Counted from the stretch's first letter, positions 20,060 to 29,610 are shown. The stretch: DNA of 64,000 nt from Thermosynechococcaceae cyanobacterium Okahandja (GCA_041530395.1 CP136945.1:1798001-1862000); one strand, 5' to 3'. Notes: generated from the letters alone by a model not told the origin. Translations and numbers: made by a program.

Positions 20060-20073
20060 CGGTCGGAGTCGGG
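20041..20073 (+). repeat. Right-end palindrome of the tnpB-only element
   Basis: Nested pairs CCCG/CGGG and CTCTG/CGGAG enclose a stem ACCGC-TTA-GCGGT that contains the tnpB stop codon. It is the expected scaffold end of a TnpB guide RNA and the TnpA recognition hairpin. Confidence 0.7.
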
Positions 20074-20081
20074 TAGTTTAC

Positions 20082-20311
20082 TGGGTTATCCTAGAATTTG
20101 AGAGCTTGACAGTGGCGCACGGGAGATCTGGCCAGCAATGGTAACACGGCAACGCCAGATGAGCAACCCAATGGGTCTATCTCCCACTAGGGTTCCTTGG
20201 TCTGAGGGATTGACGAATCTTTCGACTGCCAGTGGCCTCGACACCAGCACCCTGCGACAGACCAGCATCCATCTCGCTGATTTATACGCGAACGGAAAAA
20301 TTAGTAATCCT
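20082..20311. other. 230-bp spacer without a clear gene
   Basis: The stretch lies between the tnpB element and trmL. A plus-strand frame (20138-20374) encodes a protein-like run (LDTSTLRQTSIHLADLY) but it overlaps the trmL 3' end and lacks a clear ribosome-binding site. It could be debris of a gene broken by the element. I see no tRNA, terminator or operator. Confidence 0.4.
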
Positions 20312-20773
20312 TTAGCGGCTACTGTACTGCAACTGGCGATAGGTTTCCATCAGGGCGATCGCCACACAGGCTGAGAGGTTTAAGCTGCGCACGGCGGGTT
20401 GCCACATGGGAATTTTCAGATAGGCATCGCAGGTCTCTAACACGGTTGGGGGGAGGCCATCCGGTTCACTGCCAAAAACCAGCCAATCGCTGGCAACAAA
20501 CTGAAAATCCCAGTAGGGGGTTGTCGCCGCGGGTTCAAAGGCCACCAGCCGCTCAGAGGGATGGCGAGTTTTTAAGAAGGCCTCCCAGCCGCTGTGGCAG
20601 TAAAGTTCCACATAGGGCCAATAGTCTAGGCCAGCCCGCTTGAGGTAGCGATCGCTCAGTTCAAAGCCCAAGGGTTCAATGAGGTGCAGCGGCGTTTGGG
20701 TTGCGGCACAGGTACGGGCAATATTACCCGTATTGGGGGGGATTTGAGGATGCACAAGGACAACAGCAGGCAT
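20312..20773 (-). CDS. trmL: tRNA (cytidine/uridine-34 2'-O)-methyltransferase TrmL
   Basis: TrmL methylates the wobble ribose of tRNA-Leu isoacceptors. The 153-residue protein is the minimal SPOUT fold: VLVHPQIPPNTGNIARTCAA at the start, LVFGSEPDGLP for the SAM-binding knot and NLSACVAIALMETYRQL at the end. I chose ATG 20773, because family members begin directly before VVLV; the upstream in-frame ATG adds only six residues. It follows lpxA by 20 bases and seems to be the last gene of the bamA-lpx operon. Confidence 0.93.
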   Translation of the reverse strand: MPAVVLVHPQIPPNTGNIARTCAATQTPLHLIEPLGFELSDRYLKRAGLDYWPYVELYCHSGWEAFLKTRHPSERLVAFEPAATTPYWDFQFVASDWLVFGSEPDGLPPTVLETCDAYLKIPMWQPAVRSLNLSACVAIALMETYRQLQYSSR

Positions 20774-20793
20774 CGGACACCCAAGACTCACAG

Positions 20794-21597
20794 TTAGTCG
20801 GTGCGTCCCCCCGGGGTCAGGCCGCGCCGTCCTTCGTCCCGGGCGTAGGTTAAAAACCGCTGCAGGTGCTCTAAATGTTGCGAGGCGGGCAGCGCTGCCA
20901 ACTGGGCGATCGCCTCTTTGAGGGGTAAATCCCGCCGGTAAAGGATCCGAAAGGCCTCCTTCAGGTGCCGCATTTCAGTCTCATCCACACCAGAGCGCCG
21001 CAACCCCACCTGATTTAGGGCACGCACCCGGGCGGGGTGCCCCTCCACCAGCATGTAGGGCGGCACATCGCGATCCACCCGCGCCATGGCCCCCACCATG
21101 GCCAAGCGACCAATATGGACAAACTGATGAATCCCCACCATGCCACCAATCCGCGCCTTAGACTCAATGCAAACATGACCCGCAATGGAGGCGGCATTGG
21201 TAATCACCACCTGATCCTCAATCACGCAGTCATGGGCAATGTGGACATAGGCCAGCAGCAGGTTATGGTTGCCGATGATGGTGGCATCCCCTTCGCCATT
21301 GGCACGATTAATCGTGACGTACTCGCGAATGGTGTTGTAGTCCCCAATGCGGAGGGCACTGTTGGCACCCGTATATTTTTGATCCTGCGAGACGGTACCA
21401 ATGACTGCTCCGGGAAAAATACGATTTCCCACCCCCACCTCGGTTGGTCCCTCAATAATCACATGGGCACCAATTTGCGTCTGCGCCCCTACCCGCACCT
21501 GCTCACCGATGACCGCGTAGGGGCCTACCTGTACGGTGGGGTCAAGCTCTGCGTTGGGGTGAATAACGGCTGTAGGATGGATCAGCGTTTGCATCAT
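20794..21597 (-). CDS. lpxA: UDP-N-acetylglucosamine acyltransferase LpxA
   Basis: LpxA performs the first acyl transfer of lipid A synthesis in the cytoplasm. The 267-residue protein has the left-handed beta-helix hexapeptide repeats over about residues 1-190 (for example IHPTAVIHPNAELD, VQVGPYAVIGEQV), the active-site region LAYVHIAHDCVIED with its conserved histidine, and the helical C-terminal domain beginning LNQVGLRRSGVDE. It sits 9 bases after fabZ in the order bamA-lpxC-fabZ-lpxA, the usual outer-membrane cluster of cyanobacteria. Confidence 0.97.
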   Translation of the reverse strand: MMQTLIHPTAVIHPNAELDPTVQVGPYAVIGEQVRVGAQTQIGAHVIIEGPTEVGVGNRIFPGAVIGTVSQDQKYTGANSALRIGDYNTIREYVTINRANGEGDATIIGNHNLLLAYVHIAHDCVIEDQVVITNAASIAGHVCIESKARIGGMVGIHQFVHIGRLAMVGAMARVDRDVPPYMLVEGHPARVRALNQVGLRRSGVDETEMRHLKEAFRILYRRDLPLKEAIAQLAALPASQHLEHLQRFLTYARDEGRRGLTPGGRTD

Positions 21598-21606
21598 GGG
21601 TTGCGA

Positions 21607-22071
21607 CTAGTCCACAAGGGAGAACATCATCTCACCTTCACACACTAATTGGCCATTGACTTCGGCGCGCCCCTGCATTTTGCCAATGCGCTGCTGCTTT
21701 ACCACCAGCAGGTCTGCCCGCAGAATAAGCTGATCGCCCGGCACAACGGGTCGCCGAAAGCGCACCTTATCAATTCCGGCAAAGACTGAGAGTTTGTCTT
21801 TAGCCCAGTCCATTTGCATCAGCACGACCCCCCCCACTTGAGCCAGCGCCTCAACAATTAACACGCCGGGCATAATCGGGCGACCCGGAAAATGACCTTG
21901 AAAAAAAGGCTCGTTAATGGTGACGTTCTTTAGCCCCACGGCATACTTTTGGGGGACATAGTCAATCACCCGATCCACCAAGAGAAAGGGGTAGCGGTGG
22001 GGCAACAACCGTTGCAGGTCGGTGACACTGAGGACAGGTGGAGTGGGCGGCAATTCGGTCAAAGTGGCCAT
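21607..22071 (-). CDS. fabZ: 3-hydroxyacyl-ACP dehydratase FabZ
   Basis: FabZ dehydrates 3-hydroxyacyl-ACP in fatty acid elongation and competes with lipid A synthesis for the same substrate pool. The hot-dog fold motifs are clear: [17 protein letters not shown] near residues 25-41 and [20 protein letters not shown] with the catalytic His and Glu. I prefer ATG 22071 (154 residues) to the TTG 18 bases upstream. It lies between lpxC and lpxA. Confidence 0.96.
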   Translation of the reverse strand: MATLTELPPTPPVLSVTDLQRLLPHRYPFLLVDRVIDYVPQKYAVGLKNVTINEPFFQGHFPGRPIMPGVLIVEALAQVGGVVLMQMDWAKDKLSVFAGIDKVRFRRPVVPGDQLILRADLLVVKQQRIGKMQGRAEVNGQLVCEGEMMFSLVD

Positions 22072-22120
22072 AGACAATTGAATGGGCAATGAGGGATAAA
22101 CAAATCATAGGCGAGAATGG

Positions 22121-23005
22121 TTACTGGCTGGCACAGCGTTGGTCGAGGCGGGTGGCGATCGCTTGTGCCAGTTGGGTGTGCAGGTGATGGCTGGCTTTGT
22201 AGGCAATGTAGTGGGCGGTGGGCGGCGCTCCCAAAAGGGCAAGATCCCCCCAAAAATCCAGCAGCTTGTGGCGCACGGGTTCATCCGCAAACCGTAGGGG
22301 CGGATTCAACCAGCCCGTGGCGCTGCACACGAGGGCGTTCTCTAGGCTACCCCCTTGAATCAAACCTTGGCTGCGCAGATACTCCACCTGCTCGGCAAAG
22401 CCAAAGGTACGGGCGGCGGCAATTTCCGTGGCCAACTCGGCAACGGTAAAACTACACCACTGGCGGCCAATGGCCGCGTAAGCAAAGTCAATGCCGTAGC
22501 TTAGCCGTGTCTGGGGCGCGGGCACTGCACTAACAAAGGCATCCCCCTCGTAAATTGTAATGGGATCCGCGAGGACGGCAGACGAGCGGGGTGCCTCCTG
22601 CTCGACCATGCCGATAGCGAATATTCCCTCTAGCCACGGTTGTGCCGATCCATCGAGCACCGGGACTTCTGCCCCTGATACCTCAATGGCAACGTTATCC
22701 ACGCCCGCGATCGCCAATGCCGCCAATAGGTGCTCTACCGTACGCACCCCCACACCATTGGTCACCAGTTCCGTTGCCAACTGGGTAGATTGCACATGGC
22801 CAATCTGCGCTGGAATGTGCGGTTGATGGGGTAAATCGACCCGCACAAAGTAGCGGCCCGTGTTCACGGGTGCTGGCCGCAGGGTTACCTGCACGGTTGC
22901 CCCCGAGTGTAACCCCACCCCTGACCAGTGCTGGGGTGCCGCCAAGGTGTGCTGCCAAGCAGAACTCACTGCGCTTGGGGCAGGCCGTGGTGCCGTCGTG
23001 TGCAT
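22121..23005 (-). CDS. lpxC: UDP-3-O-acyl-N-acetylglucosamine deacetylase LpxC
   Basis: LpxC is the zinc amidase that commits the cell to lipid A synthesis. The 294 residues include TVEHLLAALAIAGVDNVAIE (zinc-binding His), VPVLDGSAQPW and HKLLDFWGDLALLG (second zinc His and catalytic Asp) plus the catalytic HHLHTQ-like tail. AGGAG sits 8 bases before ATG 23005. It is 11 bases after bamA. The presence of lpxC and lpxA implies that the organism makes lipid A; lpxD and lpxB are not in the window. Confidence 0.96.
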   Translation of the reverse strand: MHTTAPRPAPSAVSSAWQHTLAAPQHWSGVGLHSGATVQVTLRPAPVNTGRYFVRVDLPHQPHIPAQIGHVQSTQLATELVTNGVGVRTVEHLLAALAIAGVDNVAIEVSGAEVPVLDGSAQPWLEGIFAIGMVEQEAPRSSAVLADPITIYEGDAFVSAVPAPQTRLSYGIDFAYAAIGRQWCSFTVAELATEIAAARTFGFAEQVEYLRSQGLIQGGSLENALVCSATGWLNPPLRFADEPVRHKLLDFWGDLALLGAPPTAHYIAYKASHHLHTQLAQAIATRLDQRCASQ

Positions 23006-23016
23006 GTCAATGTCTC

Positions 23017-25047
23017 CTAGAAGCGCTCACCAATGCCGAAACTAAAGGCATTTCCCCCTTCGTTGTTCCAGCCGAAATCCACCCGCACATTTCCGAGGGG
23101 CGTATTCACCCGCAGACCGGCTCCATAGCCTAGCCCTTCGCCGGGTTTGCCCCGCACAATACCGGGCTGCCCAGGCACACTGGACTGGGTGCCCAACAAG
23201 CTGGCACCATCAAAGAATAGCGCGCCACCCACAATGTTAAAGATGGGAAAGCGATACTCCACGGTGCCCTGGACAAAGGCGCGACCTGAGCCAATGGCTC
23301 CCTCTTCCCAGCCACGCACCGAGTTTGCCCCCCCAATCGTAAAGGACTCGTAGGGGGGTAAGTCGCCAAAGATATTCCCCGCTTGAATGTTGAACGCAAG
23401 GGTTTGTGGCCCTTCTAGCCTCAAGAACCGCACCGGGATGTAGAAGCTATAGCTGCCCCGAACACGACTCATTAAGATATTGCCCGCCCCCACCGGCACC
23501 GACTGATCCACCCCCAAGCGAATGACTTGGCCGCTGGTGGGTCGCAGGACATCGTTACGCAAGTCCCGCAAAATAGCGGCCTGTACGGTAAAGAGGTCGT
23601 TAAAGCCCCGGCACACGCCATTGTCGGGGAAGGTTAAACAGTTCCCCAACACATCGGTCTTAAAGCGCACGAAGCCGCCATCCATTGAGGTGACCCGCTG
23701 GTACTGGAGACCAACGGAACCCGTCCAGGCGGTGCGCACCAGATCCCTGTCTTTGGTAAAGGGACGGGTAAAGAAGATCGACGACCCTAGGCGGTTAATC
23801 CGCGGCAGATCCCCGTTGGCCAGCGGGACATTAATCGGCCCATTACTAAAGGTGTAGGGCACATTTAAGCGGTTGAAGGCGCTCACCGTGTAGGAGGTGC
23901 GGTAGGGGTCCCCTTTGATCCAAGGGTCGGTAAAGTTCACATCAAACAGAAATTCCCCTTCGGTGCCGCCCTGTGCCTCAACGCCAAATTTCCAGTTGCG
24001 ACCAAAGAGGTTATTTTGCTGGAAGGCAACGGTACCAAACAAGCCTGCGGCAGAACTATAGCCAGCCCCTGCGGAGATACTGCCGGTATTACGCTCCTTA
24101 AAGTTAAGGATCAAGTTAACTTTGCGCGGGTCTTGGCCGGGTTCAAGGGCAACCTGCACATCTTCAAACAGACCCAGTTCAAATAGGCGGCGCAAATCCC
24201 CTTGCACGGTGTTTTGGTTGAGCACCACACCGGGTTGGGTATCCATTTCACGGCTAATGACAAAGTCGCGCGTCCATTGGCGGGTTGGCTCGCCATCTTT
24301 ATTCAAAAAGCGATAGGTTACCTGTTCTACAACCCCTTCGGCCACCTGTAGCGTGACTACGCCATCCGGATCAATTTGGGGTGTGCCCACCACTTGCCCG
24401 AGAATGTAGCCATTGTCTTTATAGAAGGCGTTAATTTTTTCAATGCCTTCTTGTAGTTCCTTCAGGTTGAGATTGCGACCCACCTGGGGGGCAAAAATTT
24501 GGTTGACCTGCTCTTGGGTGAGGATTTGGTTGCCGGCCACTTGCACCGCTCGCAGTACCGGATAGGGACGCACCACAAAGGTAATGCGCACGCCAAGGGG
24601 GGTGTCACTGGGTTGGGCATTGACATCGGCAAAGAAGCCGGTGGCAAAGATGGCGTTGGTGTCTTGCTGGAGTTGGCTGCGGGTGGCCGTGCTGCCCGGA
24701 CGGGTGGTAATGACTTGATATACCAGTTGTTCGAGTTCTGGGGTTGCCCCTTCTACCACCACTTCGGCAATGAGCACCTGTGGCTCGTCTGCGGCGGGTT
24801 GACTCACCGGAGGTGTTGGTGCTGCTTCTGGGGAGGGTGGTGCTACTTCTGGCGGTGTTGGTGCGGGTTCCGCTGGCGGGGTGGCGGTTGCTGGCGCACT
24901 GCCCTCTGGGGCAGCGTCTTGAGCACGCGTAGCAGTCAGACCACTAGTGCCAAGGGCGATCGCCCCCGCTGTGATCGCGATCGCCATCGTCCTTAGGACA
25001 GCCGCTAGGGGCTGCAATGGCAAGAGGGGAGAAATTGGCTTTTTCAC
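23017..25047 (-). CDS. bamA: Outer-membrane assembly factor BamA/Omp85
   Basis: Omp85 inserts beta-barrel proteins into the outer membrane. The precursor has a basic N-terminus and hydrophobic signal stretch (MAIAITAGAIALGTSGLTA), a Pro/Ala/Glu-rich linker typical of cyanobacterial homologues, POTRA domains from about residue 100 to 330, and a C-terminal barrel with the GGANSVRGWEEGAIG motif and terminal FSFGIGERF (aromatic last residue). I chose GTG 25047, followed by basic KK; the frame is open to 25116, so the start is uncertain. It heads the lpxC-fabZ-lpxA-trmL series. Confidence 0.94.
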   Translation of the reverse strand: MKKPISPLLPLQPLAAVLRTMAIAITAGAIALGTSGLTATRAQDAAPEGSAPATATPPAEPAPTPPEVAPPSPEAAPTPPVSQPAADEPQVLIAEVVVEGATPELEQLVYQVITTRPGSTATRSQLQQDTNAIFATGFFADVNAQPSDTPLGVRITFVVRPYPVLRAVQVAGNQILTQEQVNQIFAPQVGRNLNLKELQEGIEKINAFYKDNGYILGQVVGTPQIDPDGVVTLQVAEGVVEQVTYRFLNKDGEPTRQWTRDFVISREMDTQPGVVLNQNTVQGDLRRLFELGLFEDVQVALEPGQDPRKVNLILNFKERNTGSISAGAGYSSAAGLFGTVAFQQNNLFGRNWKFGVEAQGGTEGEFLFDVNFTDPWIKGDPYRTSYTVSAFNRLNVPYTFSNGPINVPLANGDLPRINRLGSSIFFTRPFTKDRDLVRTAWTGSVGLQYQRVTSMDGGFVRFKTDVLGNCLTFPDNGVCRGFNDLFTVQAAILRDLRNDVLRPTSGQVIRLGVDQSVPVGAGNILMSRVRGSYSFYIPVRFLRLEGPQTLAFNIQAGNIFGDLPPYESFTIGGANSVRGWEEGAIGSGRAFVQGTVEYRFPIFNIVGGALFFDGASLLGTQSSVPGQPGIVRGKPGEGLGYGAGLRVNTPLGNVRVDFGWNNEGGNAFSFGIGERF

Positions 25048-25196
25048 TACACACACCCAAAAATTAGTCGTGTCAACACAGCAGAACCCTTGGCATTGAT
25101 AATACCAGTAGGCCAATGACTGACAAGCAGGCGCAAAAGTGCCGGTATTGCCCGTGTCACCGTACCCAGACCAGCATCAAGGAATGCACTACACCG

Positions 25197-25778
25197 TTAA
25201 CCGTAGTAGGCTGGTTCGTTCCCCGGTTTCCACTTGATATTACAGCCCAGACTGGGTTTTTGATCCTCGCTGGGAGTCTCGCCCCGTAAAACGGTGTCAA
25301 TGGCTTGGCGCAAATCCTTTCCGGTGACCGGTGCATCGTTGCGGGGGCGGCTATCGTCTAGTTGGCCACGATAGACCAGCTTGCGATCAGCATCAAAGAG
25401 GAAAAAGTCCGGTGTGCAGGCGGCAGTATAGGCCTTCGCCGTCTCTTGGCTTTCGTCATAGCACAGGGGAAACACAAACCCCAATTCTGTTGCCATGGCC
25501 TTGAGGGACTCGGGGGCATCATCCGGATAGGCGGCAGCATCATTGGCACTGATGGCCACAATGCCCAAGTCGCTATCGTTGTAGTCCCGCCCCAGTTGAG
25601 CCAGTTCCTTTTCCACGTGTTTAACGTAGGGGCAGTGACGGCAAATAAACATTACTAAAAGGGCTTTTTTGCCTGCAAACGTACTCAGGGAAATGGTTTG
25701 GCCGGTAACAACATCCGGCAGTTGAAAGTCAGGAGCCACTGTGCCCAAGGCCAGCATGGTGGATTCTGTGCGTGCCAT
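25197..25778 (-). CDS. Thioredoxin-fold protein of the AhpC/TSA superfamily
   Basis: The 193-residue protein has the peroxiredoxin-like beginning LGTVAPDFQLPDVVTGQ, a CxxC pair in FICRHCPYVKHVEKEL, and VYRGQLDDSRPRND characteristic of the redoxin family annotated as thioredoxin family protein in cyanobacteria. There is no signal peptide, so it is probably cytoplasmic. A strong AAGGAGG precedes ATG 25778. It diverges from the photolyase-like gene. It is likely a thiol-disulfide or peroxide reductase; the substrate cannot be read from the sequence. Confidence 0.88.
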   Translation of the reverse strand: MARTESTMLALGTVAPDFQLPDVVTGQTISLSTFAGKKALLVMFICRHCPYVKHVEKELAQLGRDYNDSDLGIVAISANDAAAYPDDAPESLKAMATELGFVFPLCYDESQETAKAYTAACTPDFFLFDADRKLVYRGQLDDSRPRNDAPVTGKDLRQAIDTVLRGETPSEDQKPSLGCNIKWKPGNEPAYYG

Positions 25779-25879
25779 AGAACCTCCTTCGGAGCGTTAC
25801 TCAAGGTTAAAAGTGTTACGAATTGCTAATATCGTCCCTAGTGTACTCTGTTGGCAGCCGTTAGGGGCAGGAGCGTGGC

Positions 25880-27382
25880 GTGACCGTTGGGGTTTGGGTA
25901 CTCGGAGATCAATTGTGGCCACAACAGGCCGCCCTACAAAGCTGTGCCCCCCCAGCACCGGTGATTTTTATTGAGTCCCATGAATGGGTGCGCCAACGCC
26001 GCTATCATGCCCAAAAACTGGTGTTAGTGTGGTCGGCGATGCGTCATTTTGCGGCGGAACTAGAGGCCGCAGGCTGGCGGGTTACCTATGCCACTGCCCC
26101 CACGTTTAGCGCACCCTTACAGGAGTGGATTCGCACGCACCAGATTACAGAAGTGCGGGTAATGGCACCCAGCGATCGCCCCTTTGGCAATCTCCTAGAA
26201 CGGCTAACGCTGCCCTGTCGGCTGACGATTGTGCCGAACAATCATTTTTTGTGGTCAACGGCCGCCTTTCATGAGTGGGCACAGAATCGTCACACCTTAG
26301 TGCTGGAGTACTTTTACCGCGCTGGCCGCCAACGCTACAACCTGTTGATGGCAAACCAGAGGCCCTTGGGGGGGCGCTGGAACTACGACAGGGAGAATCG
26401 CCAACCGCCAAAATCCGGTCTTCAGCCGCCACCTCCCCTCGAATTTACGCCGACGACCATAACCCAAACGGTGATGGCAACGGTTACCAGTGGCGCGTTC
26501 GAGACCTATGGCAAGCTGGAACCCTTTCGCTGGGGAGTCACCCGCGCCCAAGCGCAGCAGGCCTTGGCACATTTCATCACCTATCGGCTGCGGGACTTTG
26601 GCCCTTACCAAGATGCAATGGTGGCAGAACACGACACCCTTTGGCATAGCCTGCTTTCCCCCTATCTGAACCTCGGCTTGTTGCAGCCCCTAGAAGTGAT
26701 TGAAGCGGCGATCGCGGCCTACCGGGAACAGCACCTCCCCTTAAACAGTGTTGAGGGATTTATCCGCCAAATTTTAGGCTGGCGCGAGTATATGTACGGG
26801 CTTTATCATTTTTTGCCTGAGACCTACAGCCAAAGCAATTATTTTGAGCATCGGCAACCCTTGCCAGCATTTTTCTGGGATCGGGAACGTCCGATAGCCA
26901 TGAACTGCCTGCGTCACGTCATTGCGCAGGTTGAGAGCACCGGCTATGCCCACCACATCCAACGGCTGATGATTTTAGCCAACTTTGCCCTGATTGCCGG
27001 TTTTCAACCCCAAGCGGTCAAGGAGTGGTTCCATGCCGTGTTTATTGATGCCTACGATTGGGTGATGCAAACCAATGTGCTGGGGATGGGGCTGTTTGCG
27101 GATGGGGGCATTCTTGCATCTAAGCCCTACGCCGCCTCCGCCAACTACATTCAGCGCATGAGTAACTATTGCCAAAGGTGCGCCTACAATCCAAAGCAGC
27201 GAGTGGGCAATCGCGCCTGTCCCTTCAATGTGTTCTACTGGGACTTTTTAGATCGGCAGCGGCACCGCCTGCACGAAAATGGCCGCATGGGTATTGTCCT
27301 GCGCAACTTGGATAAACTGAGCACCAGCGAGCGGCACGCGATTCGTACCCAAGCGGAACGATGGCACGCCGAGCACGTCTAG
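25880..27382 (+). CDS. Fe-S cryptochrome/photolyase-related protein
   Basis: The 500-residue protein belongs to the bacterial (6-4) photolyase/FeS-BCP group (DUF523-like N-terminus GVWVLGDQLWPQQ). The FAD-binding helical domain holds RWGVTRAQAQQALAHF and GFIRQILGWREYMYG. Four cysteines at about residues 343, 431, 434 and 447 (MNCLRH, CQRC, RACPF) match the 4Fe-4S ligands of this group. It probably repairs UV photoproducts or senses blue light. GTG 25880 is the start; the gene ends 9 bases before convergent aspC. Confidence 0.93.
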   Translation: MTVGVWVLGDQLWPQQAALQSCAPPAPVIFIESHEWVRQRRYHAQKLVLVWSAMRHFAAELEAAGWRVTYATAPTFSAPLQEWIRTHQITEVRVMAPSDRPFGNLLERLTLPCRLTIVPNNHFLWSTAAFHEWAQNRHTLVLEYFYRAGRQRYNLLMANQRPLGGRWNYDRENRQPPKSGLQPPPPLEFTPTTITQTVMATVTSGAFETYGKLEPFRWGVTRAQAQQALAHFITYRLRDFGPYQDAMVAEHDTLWHSLLSPYLNLGLLQPLEVIEAAIAAYREQHLPLNSVEGFIRQILGWREYMYGLYHFLPETYSQSNYFEHRQPLPAFFWDRERPIAMNCLRHVIAQVESTGYAHHIQRLMILANFALIAGFQPQAVKEWFHAVFIDAYDWVMQTNVLGMGLFADGGILASKPYAASANYIQRMSNYCQRCAYNPKQRVGNRACPFNVFYWDFLDRQRHRLHENGRMGIVLRNLDKLSTSERHAIRTQAERWHAEHV

Positions 27383-27390
27383 CGCCTTTT

Positions 27391-28554
27391 TCAGAGGTTA
27401 GCAACAAAGGTTGCGAGGCGCTCTAGCCCCTTCTCAATTGTTGCTAAATCCGTCGCGTAAGAAAGACGAATATGATCGTCCATGCCAAAGGCTTTGCCGG
27501 GAATTGTGGCGACTTTGGCCTCCTCAAGGAGGCGATCGCAAAACTCGACCGAACTCAGCCCCGTTTTGGCAATATCCACAAACAAATAAAATGCACCTTG
27601 GGGCTGCAAGCACTGCAGTTGGGGAATGGCGCTGATTCCGGCGTACATCCGCTCTCGGCGTTGGTAAAATGCCGCAACCATTTCCGCCACACAGTCTTGG
27701 CTTCCCTCAAGCGCCGCGATCGCCCCGTACTGGGCAAAAGTACAGACGTTTGAGGTACTATGCCCCTGAATTTTCGTCGTGGCCTTGATGAGATCCACTG
27801 CCCCTGCAAGGTAGCCGACGCGCCATCCCGTCATGGCGTAGGCCTTGGCAAAACCACTACTGACAATGGTGTGATCAAACGCCGCCTCGCTCACCGCCCC
27901 AATGCTCAGGTGTTCCGCCCCATCGTAGAGAATTTTCTCGTAGATTTCATCTGAGACCACCCACAGCCCGTGGCGCACCACCACCTCGGCAAGGGCACGA
28001 ATTTCTGCGGGTGTATAGACCATCCCCGTCGGATTGCTGGGAGAATTCAGGACAAACAGACGGGTTTTAGGGGTAATGGCCGCCTCCAGTTGGGCGGGGG
28101 TAATGCGGTAGCCGGTTGCCGCCGTCGTGTGGACAATCACGGGCGTGCCACTGGCCAAGTGCACCATTTCCGGATAGCTTACCCAGTAAGGGGCAGGAAT
28201 AATCACCTCATCCCCCGGATTAATGAGCGCCAGCATTAAATTAAAAAGGGATTGCTTACCGCCATTGGTGACCAAGATATTCTCAGCCGTATAGGGAAGC
28301 TGATTATCCTTCTGGAGCTTGTTGGCAATGGCCTGCCGCAGTGCCGGTTCCCCGGCTGCCGGACCATAACGGGTCTTACCCTGATCTAAGGCGGCTTTGG
28401 CGGCATCACGGATGTGGGCAGGGGTGTCAAAGTCAGGCTCTCCGGCACTAAAGCTGCAAACATCTTCCCCCGCTGTGCGCATCGCCTTTGCTTTGGCATC
28501 AATCATTAAAGTAACTGACGGCGTGACCCGCATCACCCGCGTTGCCAACTCCAT
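27391..28554 (-). CDS. aspC: PLP-dependent aspartate aminotransferase (class I)
   Basis: The 387-residue enzyme has the class I fold of the Igamma aspartate/prephenate aminotransferases: [18 protein letters not shown] at the N-terminus, [27 protein letters not shown], the PLP aldimine lysine in [18 protein letters not shown] and the C-terminal arginine in DHIRLSYA. It transfers amino groups between aspartate or related acids and 2-oxoglutarate. Length and key residues are normal. Its exact substrate range (aspartate versus prephenate) cannot be told from sequence reading alone. Confidence 0.94.
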   Translation of the reverse strand: MELATRVMRVTPSVTLMIDAKAKAMRTAGEDVCSFSAGEPDFDTPAHIRDAAKAALDQGKTRYGPAAGEPALRQAIANKLQKDNQLPYTAENILVTNGGKQSLFNLMLALINPGDEVIIPAPYWVSYPEMVHLASGTPVIVHTTAATGYRITPAQLEAAITPKTRLFVLNSPSNPTGMVYTPAEIRALAEVVVRHGLWVVSDEIYEKILYDGAEHLSIGAVSEAAFDHTIVSSGFAKAYAMTGWRVGYLAGAVDLIKATTKIQGHSTSNVCTFAQYGAIAALEGSQDCVAEMVAAFYQRRERMYAGISAIPQLQCLQPQGAFYLFVDIAKTGLSSVEFCDRLLEEAKVATIPGKAFGMDDHIRLSYATDLATIEKGLERLATFVANL

Positions 28555-28686
28555 CCCTTGTCTCCGCTGAATTTTTCTACCCTATTCTAGTGTGATGCCC
28601 CTACGACTTGCGGGCGACATCACCGCAGCAGCACCCATTTGCGGTTGAGCTAGCATAGAAGCAGCGTTCCTTTTGGGGATAAGGCC

Positions 28687-29001
28687 ATGGCCACCACACG
28701 CCAGTTTAGTAGCTTCAACGACCTGCTTGCCCAAACGACCCAGCCGCTCCTCGTTGATTTTTATGCGGATTGGTGTGGGCCGTGTCGGATGATGGCACCC
28801 ATTCTCGATCAGGTGAAGAAGAATCTTAAACAGCAGGTGGAAGTGGTTAAAATTGACTCCGAACGCTATCCCCAACTGGCCAGTCAGTACCGGGTTCAGT
28901 CGTTACCGACGCTCCTCCTCTTTCACCGCGGCAAGGAAGTGCAGCGCTGGGAAGGGGTGCAGCCCCCCGAAGTCCTCATTGATGCCATTCGGCGACTCTA
29001 G
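28687..29001 (+). CDS. Thioredoxin
   Basis: This 104-residue thioredoxin has the canonical active site ADWCGPCRMMAP at about residues 29-40, the cis-proline region QSLPTLLLF and the expected alpha/beta spacing. It lacks a signal peptide and acts in the cytoplasm, reduced by thioredoxin reductase or ferredoxin-thioredoxin reductase. The mobile element downstream begins only 6 bases after its stop codon and points its right end at this gene. Confidence 0.96.
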   Translation: MATTRQFSSFNDLLAQTTQPLLVDFYADWCGPCRMMAPILDQVKKNLKQQVEVVKIDSERYPQLASQYRVQSLPTLLLFHRGKEVQRWEGVQPPEVLIDAIRRL

Positions 29002-29023
29002 CACTGGGTGACATACTCCCGAC

Positions 29024-29047
29024 GCCGTACTGCTTAAGCAGTACGGC
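29024..29047. repeat. 24-bp perfect palindrome at the element's right end
   Basis: GCCGTACTGCTT and its exact complement form an uninterrupted palindrome that contains the tnpB stop codon. With flanking CCCG/CGGG it forms the right-end TnpA recognition hairpin, and in RNA the terminal stem of the TnpB guide RNA. Confidence 0.85.
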
Positions 29048-29576
29048 GCGGGCTTCTCCTCCGAGTTGCCCCGGATTCGCGTTTTATAGTGAGCCGATGC
29101 CCTAGGCCCACTTTCTTGATGAGTATCCCAGAGTTCACATCTCGCGGCAGAGAGGCTCCGCAGTGGGGGCAATCATGCCAGCGGTCAGAGAGTTCCTTGG
29201 GAACTCGGTTCAGACACATTGCGCAATACTGGGACGTGCCAGCCGGATTTACCTTCACAACCCGCTTACCAGCGTTCGCGGCTTTGTAAGGCAGGATATT
29301 GTTCAGGAACCCAGCTATCCCAGCATCCGCAAAACTTTTGTTCAGTCCCGACTTGGCCGCTTGACCATTGGGTAGGTACGCTCCATCCTCCCCCTGTTTT
29401 GGTTTGGCACGTCGGATCATATTGGAAACTTGCAGGTCTTCGACAAAGATAACATCAGCCTTGTCGAGTAGCTCCCCAGCGGTTTCAAAATGCCATTGCC
29501 GCCGCTGCCTAGCAATACGCTGGTGAAGTTTGGCAATTCGCTCGTTAACTAATGAGGGGTTCGGGGAGCAATAAGT

Positions 29577-29610
29577 CCCGCGCTGTAACGGTACTCTGTT
29601 CAGCATCGGG
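29577..29610 (+). repeat. Left palindrome of the nested element
   Basis: CCCG/CGGG and GCTGTAAC/GTTCAGC pair with one bulged base. It is closely similar to the right palindrome at 29898-29928 in sequence, bulge position and direction. Confidence 0.8.

Larger units (their letters stand above)
18745..20081 (+). mobile_element. IS200/IS605-type element carrying only tnpB
   Basis: An intact tnpB is flanked by two subterminal imperfect palindromes in the same orientation: left at 18757-18785 and right at 20041-20073, both with the plan CCCG-stem-loop-stem-CGGG. No tnpA is present, as in IS1341-group elements, so movement would need TnpA in trans. Exact ends are uncertain: the left end is placed between the tRNA and the left palindrome, the right end just after GGGTAGTTTAC. 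It sits about 20 bases from the 3' end of tRNA-Thr. Confidence 0.75.

Noticed and set aside
20138-20374. 78-codon frame between the tnpB element and trmL
   Set aside because: It overlaps the trmL 3' end on the opposite strand and has no ribosome-binding site; possibly debris of a broken gene, but not supportable as a gene.
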